Origin: Alteromonas ponticola
Lineage (GTDB): Bacteria; Pseudomonadota; Gammaproteobacteria; Enterobacterales; Alteromonadaceae
Length of the DNA stretch: 64,000 nucleotides
Assembly: GCF_012911815.1 (NCBI RefSeq)
Contig: NZ_JAATNW010000006.1
Coordinates: 186,001 to 250,000, forward strand
Direction: 5' to 3'
Below the pieces are notes generated by a model. The model was given only the letters and a program-made list of their open reading frames with translations. It searched no databases and was not told the DNA's origin. Made by a program: the position numbers and the translations under genes. Of the stretch, positions 39,902-49,774 are shown one piece after another (within the stretch, counting starts at the first letter, position 1; each line of letters opens with the position of its first letter).

Positions 39902-40386
39902 TTTATAATACCTTTTAATTTTATTATCCTAGGGGAGCTGCGACTATCTGCCGGAAATAAGTTATGTACTTCCTTGACTTTTTCTAACATCTAGTCTTCT
40001 CTATGTAACCACAGAAATCTGTTGTCGTACAAGCGATAGTTTTCAAGGATTTAGGCGTCTTCAGCTGTTTCAATTAACCCACGCCAACTCTAATTCCGTT
40101 TACCCACTGTTTTTGTTAAATTTTTTTTAACATTGTGTTAGAAAAACTTTATTGGATCTTTTGTGATCTTTTTTTGATCGGAGTCGTCATATCGCGCTGC
40201 AGCAGTGGCAAAGGGTTAGGTTCTGAAGCAAGTCAGTATCAGCATAACTTTCTGCATTGATTGAGGTAGCCATTAATGAACTTACTGGCATTTTAAACTC
40301 GGCCAGCAACCACTATATTTGAGCGACTTGAAATTTTACCCTGTATAAATATACAATGCGCTGGACTATAGTCAGGTTTAAGGCTC
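39902..40386. promoter_or_regulatory. 485-base divergent control region with phased GATC sites
   Basis: No gene. It separates the pilin-chaperone-usher operon (minus) from the nuclease (plus). At 40155, 40165 and 40176 three GATC sites stand 10 and 11 bases apart, each followed or preceded by T-runs (GATCTTTT repeats). AT-rich tracts at 40100-40175 look bendable. Whether Dam methylation matters here is inference. I could not place promoters firmly. Confidence 0.4.
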
Positions 40387-42528
40387 ATGCGTAAAACTCT
40401 TCCCACTTTTTACTACCTCACACATTTTCATGAATTTCTTGGTTTTTTTGACGGCGTCAATAAAGCGTTGTTAGGTGAGCCAGAACACCGTTTCATGGAA
40501 GAGTTTGCGCAATTGACGCATGATCAGCAATGCATTATCGCGCGTGCTGCAAATAGAAAATATGCAGTTATCAATCGCCAGCATTTTAATTACGACGAAA
40601 TTAACACGCCGCAATCACGTCTTGATGAATTAATCGAAATGCAATGGTTTAGCGACTTATCGGACGCGAACGCGCATGATGTGGCTGCGGTGATGACCAA
40701 AAGTGATTTGTCAGCACTGCTCACCCAACTCTCTCAATCTTCTGTATCTTCTTCACTGAAAAAGCCGGAGCTCAGTCAGTTATTAATGCAACAGGTCGCA
40801 GAACATGGTTGGCCGGCGCAATTTCCCCATGCACATTTTCTGGTTAGAAATTTCGAGCACACCTTTCGGTATTTACTGTTCGTTTATTTTGGCCATTCGA
40901 AAGGGCGCTTGAATCAATTTTCTTTGCGCGATTTAGGGGTAATGCGAACCCGTGATGATGGGCCGTCAGAACAGTTGCGTTTTCATGATAAGGACGACGC
41001 GAAAGCGGCCTTTTATTATGCCATGCAGTTGGAGCAGTTGCCTTTTTGGCAACCCGACCAATTAAAATCCGCGCCTGTCTGGGCAGACACCACCGCGCAG
41101 TCACCTTTGGCAGTACAGTGGCAGGAAAAGTATCAGTTTGCCCTGGGGCAACAATTGTTAGACATTGATCCTCACGCGGGCTTACAGGTGCTTGCGCATA
41201 CGCCAGGCGACAGAGCAAAGGAAAAATGGATACGTGAAGCCTATAAGCAGGAACATAAGGAGTCGGTCAAAGCCGAGTTAGATCTTCTTATTGATACACC
41301 GCCATCTGATACGTTACTCAGTTTTGCTGAAGATTTTTTAGCGCGAAAATTTCATAAAAAACGCACCAGCGCGTTGACTGACATGTTGCGTAACGCCACT
41401 CGCACACTCAAGCTGGACATCAGTCAAAATGCAAGCGTTGAAGCAGGCGTTTTGGCACACTACAAGCGGCAGGCTATCCAGGCTTACCGTACTGAAAACC
41501 AACTGTGGCGTAGTATTTTTGGGCTTATTTTCTGGCCGATACTGTTTGAACAGGATGAGTTTGTAAACGAGTTTGACCGTCGTCCTGTTTGTCTGAAGGA
41601 AAATACTTTTTATACCCGTTATGCACAGCATATTGAGGCAATTTTGGAGCGACTGAATTCAGTCGAAGAGTTAAAAAAACACATTCTATCCATCGCGAGT
41701 AGCCGATACGGGCAGGCAAATGCGCTGTTTATCTGGTCGCGCAGACTGCTCGATCCGATCAATGCCCTGCTCGAACATTGCGAAGTTACCGAATTGGTCA
41801 GCTTTCTACGTATGATGGCGCAGGATTTTCACAGCCTGCAAGATGGTTTTCCCGATATCATGGTAATTGATGATGGAAAACTGCTTTTTGAAGAAGTTAA
41901 AGCCCCCGGCGATCAACTCAGGCGAAATCAGTTGGTTTCAATTCAGCGCCTGCAACAGGCGGGTTTCACCGTGCATATCAGTACCGTTGAATGGTATTTT
42001 GATCCACAGCAGCCTTACGTGGTGGTAGATATTGAAACCACTGGCGGTAAAGCCGACTACCACCGGATAACCGAAATTGGCATGGTAAAACTGGTGAATG
42101 GTCAGGAAGTTGCTCGCTGGCAAAGCCTGCTGAATCCGCAGCGACGGATTCCCTCAGCAATCACCGCACTTACTGGCATCAGTAACGAGATGGTCGCTGA
42201 TGCGCCTTTATTTGCCCAGCTCGCAGAGGAAGTTGATGAATTCACGCAGGATTGTGTGTTTGTCGCACACAATGTAAATTTTGATTATGGCTTTATCAGA
42301 CAAGAATTTGCGCGGCTGGAGAAGTCATTTAAGCGTCCGAAATTGTGTACTGTCAGAGAGATGCGCAAGGTCAAACCCGGACTCAATTCGTATTCTCTTG
42401 CTGCGCTGACGCGAACGTTCGATATTAAAATGGAACGTCACCACAGAGCACTATCTGATGCGAAAGCAGCGGCGGAATTATTAAAAATGATATTAGATGA
42501 GCGCCTTAGCGCCACACCTGATAGTTAA
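40387..42528 (+). CDS. FAN1-like VRR-NUC nuclease fused to a DnaQ-type 3'-5' exonuclease
   Basis: 713 aa. Residues about 1-440 are helical, as in FAN1 proteins. The VRR-NUC (PD-(D/E)xK) site is at about 485-510: GFPDIMVIDDGK then FEEVKAPGDQL. From about 542 a complete DEDDh exonuclease follows: VVVDIETTGG, FVAHNVNFDYGFI, HHRALSDAKAAAELL. FAN1 nucleases act on DNA crosslinks and 5' flaps, and the DnaQ part would trim 3' ends. Stand-alone VRR-NUC proteins are common; the fusion puts both activities in one protein. It is a single gene, with a long divergent control region. Confidence 0.85.
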   Translation: MRKTLPTFYYLTHFHEFLGFFDGVNKALLGEPEHRFMEEFAQLTHDQQCIIARAANRKYAVINRQHFNYDEINTPQSRLDELIEMQWFSDLSDANAHDVAAVMTKSDLSALLTQLSQSSVSSSLKKPELSQLLMQQVAEHGWPAQFPHAHFLVRNFEHTFRYLLFVYFGHSKGRLNQFSLRDLGVMRTRDDGPSEQLRFHDKDDAKAAFYYAMQLEQLPFWQPDQLKSAPVWADTTAQSPLAVQWQEKYQFALGQQLLDIDPHAGLQVLAHTPGDRAKEKWIREAYKQEHKESVKAELDLLIDTPPSDTLLSFAEDFLARKFHKKRTSALTDMLRNATRTLKLDISQNASVEAGVLAHYKRQAIQAYRTENQLWRSIFGLIFWPILFEQDEFVNEFDRRPVCLKENTFYTRYAQHIEAILERLNSVEELKKHILSIASSRYGQANALFIWSRRLLDPINALLEHCEVTELVSFLRMMAQDFHSLQDGFPDIMVIDDGKLLFEEVKAPGDQLRRNQLVSIQRLQQAGFTVHISTVEWYFDPQQPYVVVDIETTGGKADYHRITEIGMVKLVNGQEVARWQSLLNPQRRIPSAITALTGISNEMVADAPLFAQLAEEVDEFTQDCVFVAHNVNFDYGFIRQEFARLEKSFKRPKLCTVREMRKVKPGLNSYSLAALTRTFDIKMERHHRALSDAKAAAELLKMILDERLSATPDS

Positions 42529-42542
42529 CGCGTTCGGTGTGT

Positions 42543-42971
42543 TCAGGACATGCGTTTGTCCATGGTAAATGCTGGAAGCAGATAGGCCATGAGTTGGCGT
42601 TTCCAGTCCATCGGCAACATACCATTGGCCAGCAGGCTGGATTCTTGCGTAGAGAGTTGGCTGGCGGCGGATTGATAAAAGCGGTTGTTTTCAATCAATC
42701 GCTGGATGCGATGAAAAATGTCGTCAATCATTTCATCTGCTGACACGTCGAGCCTGGCTAATGCGTACTCGGTTAAAAATGACTGCAGCTTCGTGTGCAA
42801 TGTTTTTTTAAGTTCAGTGACCGACAACTTAATGTTGCTTTTCGTCACTACTGACGCGATAGACGCCTGCTCGCGTTCCGCCATAAAAATCATTGAGGTT
42901 GCAAGTAGAATTGTGATGGGCAGCTTATAGAGGGGGAGCTGTCCTATGACCAACTTGACATGTTCCGACAT
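42543..42971 (-). CDS. Unrecognised protein with one N-terminal membrane span, 142 aa
   Basis: Not recognised. Residues about 14-31 (LYKLPITILLATSMIFMA) are hydrophobic, a likely signal anchor; the rest is helical and charged (LKKTLHTKLQSFLTEYALARL). No cysteines or catalytic motif. It converges on the nuclease gene, 14 bases apart. No strong ribosome binding site precedes the ATG, so the gene is only moderately supported. Confidence 0.5.
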   Translation of the reverse strand: MSEHVKLVIGQLPLYKLPITILLATSMIFMAEREQASIASVVTKSNIKLSVTELKKTLHTKLQSFLTEYALARLDVSADEMIDDIFHRIQRLIENNRFYQSAASQLSTQESSLLANGMLPMDWKRQLMAYLLPAFTMDKRMS

Positions 42972-43025
42972 TATTATTTACTTTATTAGACAGCGTGACT
43001 GATTGTTACAATCTCAGCAGGTCGC

Positions 43026-44117
43026 TTAGATCACAACCCCTTGCCCTGTTTTTGCTGAGCGGAAAATTGCTTCGATAATACGAATATCCTTTAATCCCTC
43101 TTCACCAGATACCAGCGTAGGACCTTGGCCAAGGATCGCAAGGGCGTCATTATCCATTTGTAACGTTTGCTGCATTCCGGAAATGGGGGAAAGTACCGTG
43201 CCATCACTGATTGTTCCGGTTACGCCGGAATACGACTGCATCGGTTGCAGCGAGTAGTGTCCGCGCTCACATTGTACCTCCAGGCGATTAAACGATTTCA
43301 CCACACTGGTGCCACAGTTAGCGACCAATCCATTGTTGAACTCCAAATCAAAATAGGTCGTTTCGTCAACTTCAGTGAATGTCTCCGGGTGTGATTTTTC
43401 ATAGCGGCCACTGACTCTAATAGGCTCCATGCCGGTTATGAAACGGGCGCCGTTTAAAGGATACACCCCCATATCATACAGGGCACCGCCACCCATTTCC
43501 TTTTGCATGCGCCAGTTATCCGCGGGACGCCCGCTACCTGCGTAACCGGCAAAACTCTCAATCTGGCTAAACGGGCCGAACGGCATGGTTTTATGTAATG
43601 CAGCCAGTCGCCGGGTATTGGGCTCATGCTGCATGCGGTATCCAATCGCCAGCTTTACCTTATTTTTATTGCACGTATCGATGATGGCCTGGCATTCACC
43701 TTCATCCATTGCCATTGGTTTTTCACACCATACATGTTTACCGGCTTGGGCTGCCATTACCGAAAACTTCTTATGTAAGCCGGTTGGCGTCACTACATAA
43801 ACAATGTCAATGTCAGGATTATTTGCAATGTCTGGCAAGCTCTCATAGGAATAAACGTTTTCATCGGCGATATTATATTGTTTCTGCCACTGGGGAATTT
43901 TTTCCGGACTGCCGGTGATGATGCCGCGCAGTTCACAAAATTTCGTGTGTTGTAGAGCGGGCGCTAACAACCCTTTGCTATAACTCCCTAAACCTAATAA
44001 CGCCACTCCTAGTTTTCGGGTCGGTTTAACGGCGTTAGCGCTCAAAAATCCGGATTGGGTTACTGCCAACCCTGCCATTATTGACGCTAGAAATTGTCGG
44101 CGAGTGAACGATCCCAT
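43026..44117 (-). CDS. Tat-exported Gfo/Idh/MocA-family oxidoreductase
   Basis: 363 aa. A Tat signal (FTRRQFLASIMAGLAVTQSG) shows folded export with a bound cofactor. Rossmann domain VALLGLGSYSKGLLAPAL; EKPMAMDEGECQ holds the catalytic Lys; then the C-terminal beta-sheet domain. It resembles the periplasmic glucose-fructose oxidoreductase group, which carry tightly bound NADP. The sugar substrate is unknown. Single gene. Confidence 0.88.
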   Translation of the reverse strand: MGSFTRRQFLASIMAGLAVTQSGFLSANAVKPTRKLGVALLGLGSYSKGLLAPALQHTKFCELRGIITGSPEKIPQWQKQYNIADENVYSYESLPDIANNPDIDIVYVVTPTGLHKKFSVMAAQAGKHVWCEKPMAMDEGECQAIIDTCNKNKVKLAIGYRMQHEPNTRRLAALHKTMPFGPFSQIESFAGYAGSGRPADNWRMQKEMGGGALYDMGVYPLNGARFITGMEPIRVSGRYEKSHPETFTEVDETTYFDLEFNNGLVANCGTSVVKSFNRLEVQCERGHYSLQPMQSYSGVTGTISDGTVLSPISGMQQTLQMDNDALAILGQGPTLVSGEEGLKDIRIIEAIFRSAKTGQGVVI

Positions 44118-44164
44118 TTTGCTCTCCCTAAAAATGTAGATTACATAAATTTAATTTAATGAAC

Positions 44165-44262
44165 AGAACTGGTGGCACCAGTGAACGTATAAAAAATTGC
44201 ACTGTTGAAGGTGCGTACGCGTTCTTGCAATTTTGGCTCGTCCCCCCGACGAGCCTTTTTTT
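44165..44262 (+). ncRNA. Candidate small RNA with three stem-loops and a terminator
   Basis: Plus-strand series: stem 44168-44173/44177-44182, stem 44193-44201/44226-44234 (9 bp, TGCAATTTT type), then the terminator 44235-44255 with T7. No plus-strand gene lies upstream for 1.7 kb, so the terminator has no other owner. A -10-like box (TACATA at 44142 or TATAAA at 44188) is possible. It could also be the relic of a lost gene. Confidence 0.4.
44235..44262 (+). terminator. Strong plus-strand rho-independent terminator without an upstream gene
   Basis: Perfect 8-bp stem GGCTCGTC/GACGAGCC (44235-44242 with 44248-44255), loop CCCCC, then T7. The minus strand reads no T-run, so it acts on plus-strand transcripts. 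See the small RNA entry. Confidence 0.85.
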
Positions 44263-44324
44263 GTACGGCTTAAAATGGAAAAGTGATTGAGGGATGACGA
44301 AAGTGTCCGAAACATTTTGAGTGG

Positions 44325-44354
44325 GTAATAAAAAGCCCGGTATAAACCGGGCTT
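44325..44354 (-). terminator. Rho-independent terminator of aroQ-accB-accC
   Basis: On the minus strand a 9-bp stem (44354-44346 with 44341-44333), loop of four, then TTTTATTA. It is 6 bases after the accC stop. Confidence 0.9.
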
Positions 44355-44360
44355 GTCTGG

Positions 44361-45707
44361 TTATTTGGCGATGCCTAACTTTTTCTCCAGATAGTGGATA
44401 TTGGTTCCACCCGCAAAGAAGTTTTCGTCAGCCATAATTCTTCGCTGTAGAGGTATATTGGTTTTTATGCCATCTATTACCAGTTCATCCAGCGCGTGGC
44501 GCATCCGAGCAATTGCCTCATCACGGCTCTCGCCATAAGTGATCAGCTTGCCAATCATGGAGTCGTAGAAAGGCGGTACTGAATAGCCTGCGTAGATATG
44601 CGAATCCCAACGCACACCCAGGCCACCCGGCGAATGAAACATATTAATTTTACCCGGACTTGGCACAAAGTTATCTGGATCTTCAGCATTGATACGACAT
44701 TCGACAGCATGACCGCGGATCTGAATCTGCGATTGGTCAATTGACAGCGGTTGACCAGCGGCAATGCGAAGCTGTTCCTTGATCAGGTCAACGCCGGTGA
44801 TCATCTCTGTAACGGGGTGTTCAACCTGAATACGGGTGTTCATCTCAATGAAATAAAATTCACCATTCTCATACAGGAATTCGAAGGTACCGGCACCACG
44901 ATAGCCAATTTCGATACAGGCGCGGCGACAGCGCTCACCAATTTTTGCCCGCATTTGTTCAGACACACCAGGCGCAGGGGCTTCTTCCACTACTTTTTGG
45001 TGACGACGCTGCATCGAACAGTCACGCTCGCCCAAATGAATTGCATTACCCTGACCGTCAGCTAAAACTTGAATCTCCACGTGGCGTGGGTTTTCCAGAA
45101 ATTTTTCCATGTACACGGTGGCGTTGCCGAATGCTGCTGCCGCTTCTGCTTTAGTGGTTTCAATCGCGCGAACCAATTCCTTCTCGCTGCGTACCACGCG
45201 CATACCACGGCCACCACCACCACCAGCGGCTTTGACAATGATTGGGTAACCAATGCGTTTGGCAATGCTTTTGTTACGATCTTCGTCATCATTAAGCGGG
45301 CCATCAGAACCGGGTACGCAGGGCACACCTGCTTTTTTCATTGAATTAATGGCTGACACTTTATCACCCATCAAATTGATGGTGTCTGCTTTAGGACCGA
45401 TGAAGATAAACCCGCTTTTCTCCACCGCTTCGGCAAAGTCTGCATTTTCCGCCAGAAAACCGTATCCAGGATGAATGGCAATTGAATTGGTTACTTCGGC
45501 AGCAGCAATAATGCGCGGAATATTAAGGTAACTGTCGGTAGCCGAGTTTCCACCTATGCAAATGGATTCATCGGCTAACAACACGTGTTTAAGATTGCGA
45601 TCTGCAGTGGAATGCACGGCAACAGTTTTGATGCCAAGCTCCTTACAGGCTCGCAAAATACGCAATGCTATTTCACCGCGATTTGCTATGAGCACTTTAT
45701 CTAACAT
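44361..45707 (-). CDS. accC: Biotin carboxylase subunit of acetyl-CoA carboxylase
   Basis: 448 aa (E. coli 449). ATP-grasp enzyme that carboxylates biotin on AccB, the first step of fatty acid synthesis. Motifs: [18 protein letters not shown], the glycine-rich [13 protein letters not shown], and [16 protein letters not shown]. It follows accB by 14 bases. Confidence 0.97.
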   Translation of the reverse strand: MLDKVLIANRGEIALRILRACKELGIKTVAVHSTADRNLKHVLLADESICIGGNSATDSYLNIPRIIAAAEVTNSIAIHPGYGFLAENADFAEAVEKSGFIFIGPKADTINLMGDKVSAINSMKKAGVPCVPGSDGPLNDDEDRNKSIAKRIGYPIIVKAAGGGGGRGMRVVRSEKELVRAIETTKAEAAAAFGNATVYMEKFLENPRHVEIQVLADGQGNAIHLGERDCSMQRRHQKVVEEAPAPGVSEQMRAKIGERCRRACIEIGYRGAGTFEFLYENGEFYFIEMNTRIQVEHPVTEMITGVDLIKEQLRIAAGQPLSIDQSQIQIRGHAVECRINAEDPDNFVPSPGKINMFHSPGGLGVRWDSHIYAGYSVPPFYDSMIGKLITYGESRDEAIARMRHALDELVIDGIKTNIPLQRRIMADENFFAGGTNIHYLEKKLGIAK

Positions 45708-45721
45708 AATGACAAACCCAC

Positions 45722-46183
45722 TTATTCGATAACGAACATTGGTTGATCAAATTCAACCGGGTCCTGGTTTTCCACCAGAATCTCTTTAACCACACCCGCT
45801 TTGTCGGCTTCGATCTGGTTCATCATTTTCATCGCTTCAACGATACAAAGGGTGTCGCCTACGTTCACTGACTGGCCTACTTCAACGAATGGTTTAGCGG
45901 TAGGAGAAGAGGAACGATAGAAAGTACCGACCATAGGCGACTTAACCACGTGGCCGGAGGGAGCTGCCGGGGCGCTCGGTTCTGCTGTCGGCGCTGGTGC
46001 TGCCGGTGCCTGTAATGCCGGTGCCGGCGCTTGCGCAGCAAAATTATACTGAGGTGGCATCATTGGTTGACCAGTAGGGCCACGGTGGATGCGCACCGAT
46101 TCTTCACCTTCGGTGATTTCCAATTCAGCAATACCTGATTCTTCAACCAGCTCAATCAGTTTTTTAATCTTTCTTATATCCAT
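45722..46183 (-). CDS. accB: Biotin carboxyl carrier protein
   Basis: 153 aa. The N-terminal part ([18 protein letters not shown]) is followed by an Ala/Pro-rich linker, then the biotinyl domain with Lys in VEAMKMMN and the 'thumb' region before it. It carries carboxybiotin between the two half-reactions. It forms an operon with aroQ and accC, as in E. coli, where AccB limits its own operon. Confidence 0.97.
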   Translation of the reverse strand: MDIRKIKKLIELVEESGIAELEITEGEESVRIHRGPTGQPMMPPQYNFAAQAPAPALQAPAAPAPTAEPSAPAAPSGHVVKSPMVGTFYRSSSPTAKPFVEVGQSVNVGDTLCIVEAMKMMNQIEADKAGVVKEILVENQDPVEFDQPMFVIE

Positions 46184-46199
46184 GTTCGGTCTCTGTCTG

Positions 46200-46637
46200 T
46201 TAGTTCGAATTAAAATGTGAAACAGCTGCGGTTAGTGCAAGTTGGTAGCCTAAACTACCCATGCCCACTAACACCCCAGCGGCGATATCGGAAAAATAGG
46301 AATGATGTCTAAAGTTTTCGCGTGCATGCACGTTGGAGAGATGCACTTCGTAAAAAGGAATACCTACACTGAGCAGGGCGTCTCTAAGCGCTATACTGGT
46401 GTGGGTAAAGGCGCCAGGATTGATAATAATTGCATCCACTTTGCCTAACGCCTGCTGCACGCGGTCGATTAGCGCATGCTCGGCATTCGATTGAAAATGG
46501 TCCAGTGATACCGCATGTTGTTGCGCAAGCGCTTTTACACTCTCAACAATTTCAGCAAGGGTCTGGGTGCCATATTTGTCTGGTTCACGTTGCCCTAACA
46601 TATTTAGGTTAGGCCCATTCAAAAGCAAAATGTTCAT
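46200..46637 (-). CDS. aroQ: 3-dehydroquinate dehydratase, type II
   Basis: 145 aa. Third step of the shikimate pathway. Type II marks: [16 protein letters not shown], the catalytic Tyr in [24 protein letters not shown] and [10 protein letters not shown]. It precedes accB by 16 bases. A perfect TATAAT (minus strand, 46756-46751) upstream may be the operon promoter. Confidence 0.97.
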   Translation of the reverse strand: MNILLLNGPNLNMLGQREPDKYGTQTLAEIVESVKALAQQHAVSLDHFQSNAEHALIDRVQQALGKVDAIIINPGAFTHTSIALRDALLSVGIPFYEVHLSNVHARENFRHHSYFSDIAAGVLVGMGSLGYQLALTAAVSHFNSN

Positions 46638-46750
46638 TAAAATGCAGTTATCTTCCGGAAACTCGTCAGGTATTTCTCATTCCAACAAAATTTTGTGCAA
46701 GTTGCACGAAAAAAAACCAGTTGGGCGGAAACTTTTTAAATTAACCAAAG

Positions 46751-46756
46751 ATTATA
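46751..46756 (-). promoter_or_regulatory. Possible -10 box for aroQ-accB-accC
   Basis: On the minus strand TATAAT at 46756-46751, with TTGCTG about 19 bases upstream, a poor -35. It lies about 115 bases before aroQ in a 178-base gap, the only good -10 there. Confidence 0.35.
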
Positions 46757-46815
46757 GTCAGGAATGAAGATTTAGCAGCAAAATACTGGTCTAATCAGCA
46801 ATTATCGGCGCAAAT

Positions 46816-47574
46816 TTAGTCGCTGAGGCTGTCGTCGAATGCAAATTTGACTGATTGAAAGTTTCCGTTCGGCAGCGCTTTATAAACGCCAAAATGCAGA
46901 TGGGGTAGCGATGAGAAGCCGGTATTGCCTGATTTTGCAATGGGTTGACCCTGCACTACGCTGTCACCGCGCTTGACCAGAACGCCATCCTTTTGCAGGT
47001 GATAATACTCGCCGGTGGTGCCATCATCATGCAAGATCACCACGTAATTAGCATACCGTGCATACTTTTTGGCCGGGCCGCCCCGATCAAATGACGCTTC
47101 TACATCAATTACTTTACCGCTGCGTGCAGCGACGACCTCAGTACCCACAGGTACAGCAAAATCGATAGCGTATCTGGATGCGCCCTGGTGGCTGTAACTG
47201 CCATTAAAACCTTGCACGATACTATTTTTGCCGTTTGCCACCGGGTAACGATAGGCGAACGCATCATCATGTCGGGCGTTTAACGTTCCTGCCGTCCAGC
47301 TCACTTGCATGGTGTGCCAAAATTGATGAGGTGATGTTATCTGTCCAAGGGTTTGTGATTCAGTATTTTGTAATGAAAGTGTAATTTCTGAAGGGGTCAT
47401 GGCCGAAGAACTGACGGTTACTACCACCGGCAGGTTATCCTGCAAACGGATATTTGCCAGCTTGGTGTTTTGCTGTTTAGTGGTACTGATACAAAACCAG
47501 TTATCAAAGCAGCCCGGGCTAGCATGCGCTGTATTTAGCAGCAAAGCAAAGCCAACGGCGACCCATTTCATCAC
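46816..47574 (-). CDS. M23 family (LytM) metallopeptidase, secreted
   Basis: 252 aa with a signal peptide (to about residue 18). The LytM domain occupies the C-terminal half: HQGASRYAIDFAVPVGT (His and Asp zinc ligands), GEYYHLQKDG and LPHLHFGVYK (HxH). Such enzymes cut peptidoglycan cross-links, or serve as activators when inactive; here the ligands are kept. It follows dsbD by 2 bases, so the two are probably co-translated. Confidence 0.9.
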   Translation of the reverse strand: MMKWVAVGFALLLNTAHASPGCFDNWFCISTTKQQNTKLANIRLQDNLPVVVTVSSSAMTPSEITLSLQNTESQTLGQITSPHQFWHTMQVSWTAGTLNARHDDAFAYRYPVANGKNSIVQGFNGSYSHQGASRYAIDFAVPVGTEVVAARSGKVIDVEASFDRGGPAKKYARYANYVVILHDDGTTGEYYHLQKDGVLVKRGDSVVQGQPIAKSGNTGFSSLPHLHFGVYKALPNGNFQSVKFAFDDSLSD

Positions 47575-47576
47575 GC

Positions 47577-49397
47577 TTACTGTCCGGAGACTGCGTCAGG
47601 TAAAGCGTGTTCGACATGTTCGGCGAACGGCGCAGCGCGCATGAAGCCAGTCACGCGGGATTGCTTTAACTCGTTACCCTGATTATCGAAAAATAAGATG
47701 GTCGGCAGCCCCAAAATCTCAAACCGTTCCTGAAAGGCCAGATTGGTTGGTGTATTGTCAGTCAGATCAATTTGCATCCACTCCGTGTTGGCCAGTGCCT
47801 GTTGAACGCGTTGATCAGGGAAGGTGTATTTCTCAAATTCCTTACACGCGACACACCAGTCGGCATATAGGTCGACCATCACAGACTTACCTTTTGCATT
47901 GGCATCGGCGAGTTTTTGCTCAAAATCTGCGAGATCCTTCACCACAATAAAGTCAGGGTGCGACGTGGCGCTTGCTGTGCCTGAATTTGACTGCACGTCC
48001 AGCGGAATGCGCAGACCTTGTTGTACTGTTTGATAGCCAACAAAAACGCTCACGAACAGCCCCACAAAAATCGCGGCAGCGCGCACACCTTTCATGAACG
48101 TCGGTGGCGTGTTTTGATTCATTACCTGATAATAAGCAAAGGTAGCCAATCCCAGAAGTGCCCACAGCAGATTAGTGAACAGATTGCTCCACAACCGTTC
48201 AATGAAGAACAGTGCTACCGCCAGCATCATAAAGCCAAAGGTAACTTTTACCACATTCATCCAGTTACCGGCTTTCGGTAACAGCCTGCCACCACTCATA
48301 CCAAATAGTACCAACGGGATACCCATGCCGATACTCAGTACATATAATGAAATAAAGCCTAAAAACATATCTCCGGTCTGAGCAATAAATAGCAGAATTC
48401 CGGTAAGTGGCGCGGTGGTACAGGGGGATGCGATGAGCCCGGATAGCACTCCCATTACAAACACACCGCCAAATTTACCGCGGGATTGTGAATTGCTCAG
48501 GTTATTCAGTTTTTGTTGCCAGCTTGCCGGTAGCTGCAGGTTGTAGGTGCCAAACATGGCAAAGGCCAACAGTACAAAAAGAATGATAAAGGAGATCAGA
48601 ATAACCGGGTGTTGCAGTGCAGCCTGAAATTGCACACCTGCAGAAGCCACCACCAAACCAAGCAACGAATAGGTAATTGCCATACCCTGCACATAAACAA
48701 ACGACAACAGAAAGCTGTGACTAAGCGAAGCGTTTTTGCCTTGCCCCAAAATGATGCCTGATAAAATGGGGTACATAGGAAAAACACAGGGCGTAAATGC
48801 CAGCCCGATGCCTAACGCTAAAAATAACAGCAGGGTGATGAGTAAATCATCTTCGGTTAGTCGCGCGGCTAAGTCGTACTGTTGCGACTGAGACGCCGGT
48901 TGCACGGTGGCTGGATTTACGTATGCCTGGCTGTCATCGACTGCACCCACTTGTGACAGGTAAATAACTTTGGTTGTGGGTGGATAGCACAGACCCGCTT
49001 CAGCACATCCCTGAAAGCGCAGCTTTACTACACCGTCCTGTTGCGCTGATGCAATCGGATACGTATAAGTGACCTGATCAAAATATACTTCGCTCAAGCC
49101 AAAGAACTCATCTTCCTTTTCTTTGGCGGGAGGGAACTGTGGCTCACCCAGTTCGACGTTTTTGGTGGCTGCTTTAAATTGATGCTTATATAGGTAGTAG
49201 CCTTCAGCGATGGTAAAATGAATGCGTAATGACTCGTCTTGCTGGGTAAAATCAAACGCAAACGCCTGGTCGACGGGCAGGAATTCCGGCTCGTCATTGA
49301 ACAGCCCACTGGTAGCATTATCTGCAGGAAACTGTGCGTAACCGGGTAATACTACCGACAAGGTCAGCACCAATAAAAGCATCTGTTTGATTTTCAC
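47577..49397 (-). CDS. dsbD: Thiol:disulfide interchange protein DsbD
   Basis: 606 aa from a GTG at 49397 with AGAGAG upstream; a frame to 49442 lacks this. Signal peptide, N-terminal domain with the active pair in FQGCAEAGLCYPP, eight membrane spans with the FTPCVFPMYPIL motif, and a thioredoxin-like C-terminal domain with WCVACKEFE. It moves electrons from cytoplasmic thioredoxin to periplasmic DsbC and others. It follows cutA, as in E. coli. Confidence 0.95.
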   Translation of the reverse strand: MKIKQMLLLVLTLSVVLPGYAQFPADNATSGLFNDEPEFLPVDQAFAFDFTQQDESLRIHFTIAEGYYLYKHQFKAATKNVELGEPQFPPAKEKEDEFFGLSEVYFDQVTYTYPIASAQQDGVVKLRFQGCAEAGLCYPPTTKVIYLSQVGAVDDSQAYVNPATVQPASQSQQYDLAARLTEDDLLITLLLFLALGIGLAFTPCVFPMYPILSGIILGQGKNASLSHSFLLSFVYVQGMAITYSLLGLVVASAGVQFQAALQHPVILISFIILFVLLAFAMFGTYNLQLPASWQQKLNNLSNSQSRGKFGGVFVMGVLSGLIASPCTTAPLTGILLFIAQTGDMFLGFISLYVLSIGMGIPLVLFGMSGGRLLPKAGNWMNVVKVTFGFMMLAVALFFIERLWSNLFTNLLWALLGLATFAYYQVMNQNTPPTFMKGVRAAAIFVGLFVSVFVGYQTVQQGLRIPLDVQSNSGTASATSHPDFIVVKDLADFEQKLADANAKGKSVMVDLYADWCVACKEFEKYTFPDQRVQQALANTEWMQIDLTDNTPTNLAFQERFEILGLPTILFFDNQGNELKQSRVTGFMRAAPFAEHVEHALPDAVSGQ

Positions 49398-49456
49398 TAA
49401 ATATATCTCTCTTACTACTTTGTTAATGACATCGTTCGTCACCCAAATGCACTGCT

Positions 49457-49774
49457 TTACGCTGTGGTTTGTTCGCCTATCCAGCTAATATAACTATCAC
49501 TACCCTGTACATCGGGAACGACCAGCCACTCAGGAACATCATAGGGGTGATGCCTATGCACTAAAGTAAAGGCCTCTTCCACACAGTCTGTAACGGTTTT
49601 GATAATCAGCTGACATTCTGTGTCAGTAATAACTTTACCTTCCCAACGATAAACCGCTGACACTCTGGGTATGATCTTCACACAGGCTGCCAATTTCTTA
49701 TCCACCAACGCTGAGGCCACTTTTTTCGCCAGATTCTCTTCTGGAACGGTGCAAAATACGAGGCAAACTGACAT
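49457..49774 (-). CDS. cutA: Divalent-cation tolerance protein CutA
   Basis: 105 aa trimeric ferredoxin-like protein. Family marks: VFCTVPEENLAKKVASALV, AACVKIIPRVSAVYRWEGKV and HHPYDVPEWLVVP. Linked to copper tolerance in E. coli, true function unclear. It precedes dsbD by about 60 bases. Confidence 0.95.
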   Translation of the reverse strand: MSVCLVFCTVPEENLAKKVASALVDKKLAACVKIIPRVSAVYRWEGKVITDTECQLIIKTVTDCVEEAFTLVHRHHPYDVPEWLVVPDVQGSDSYISWIGEQTTA

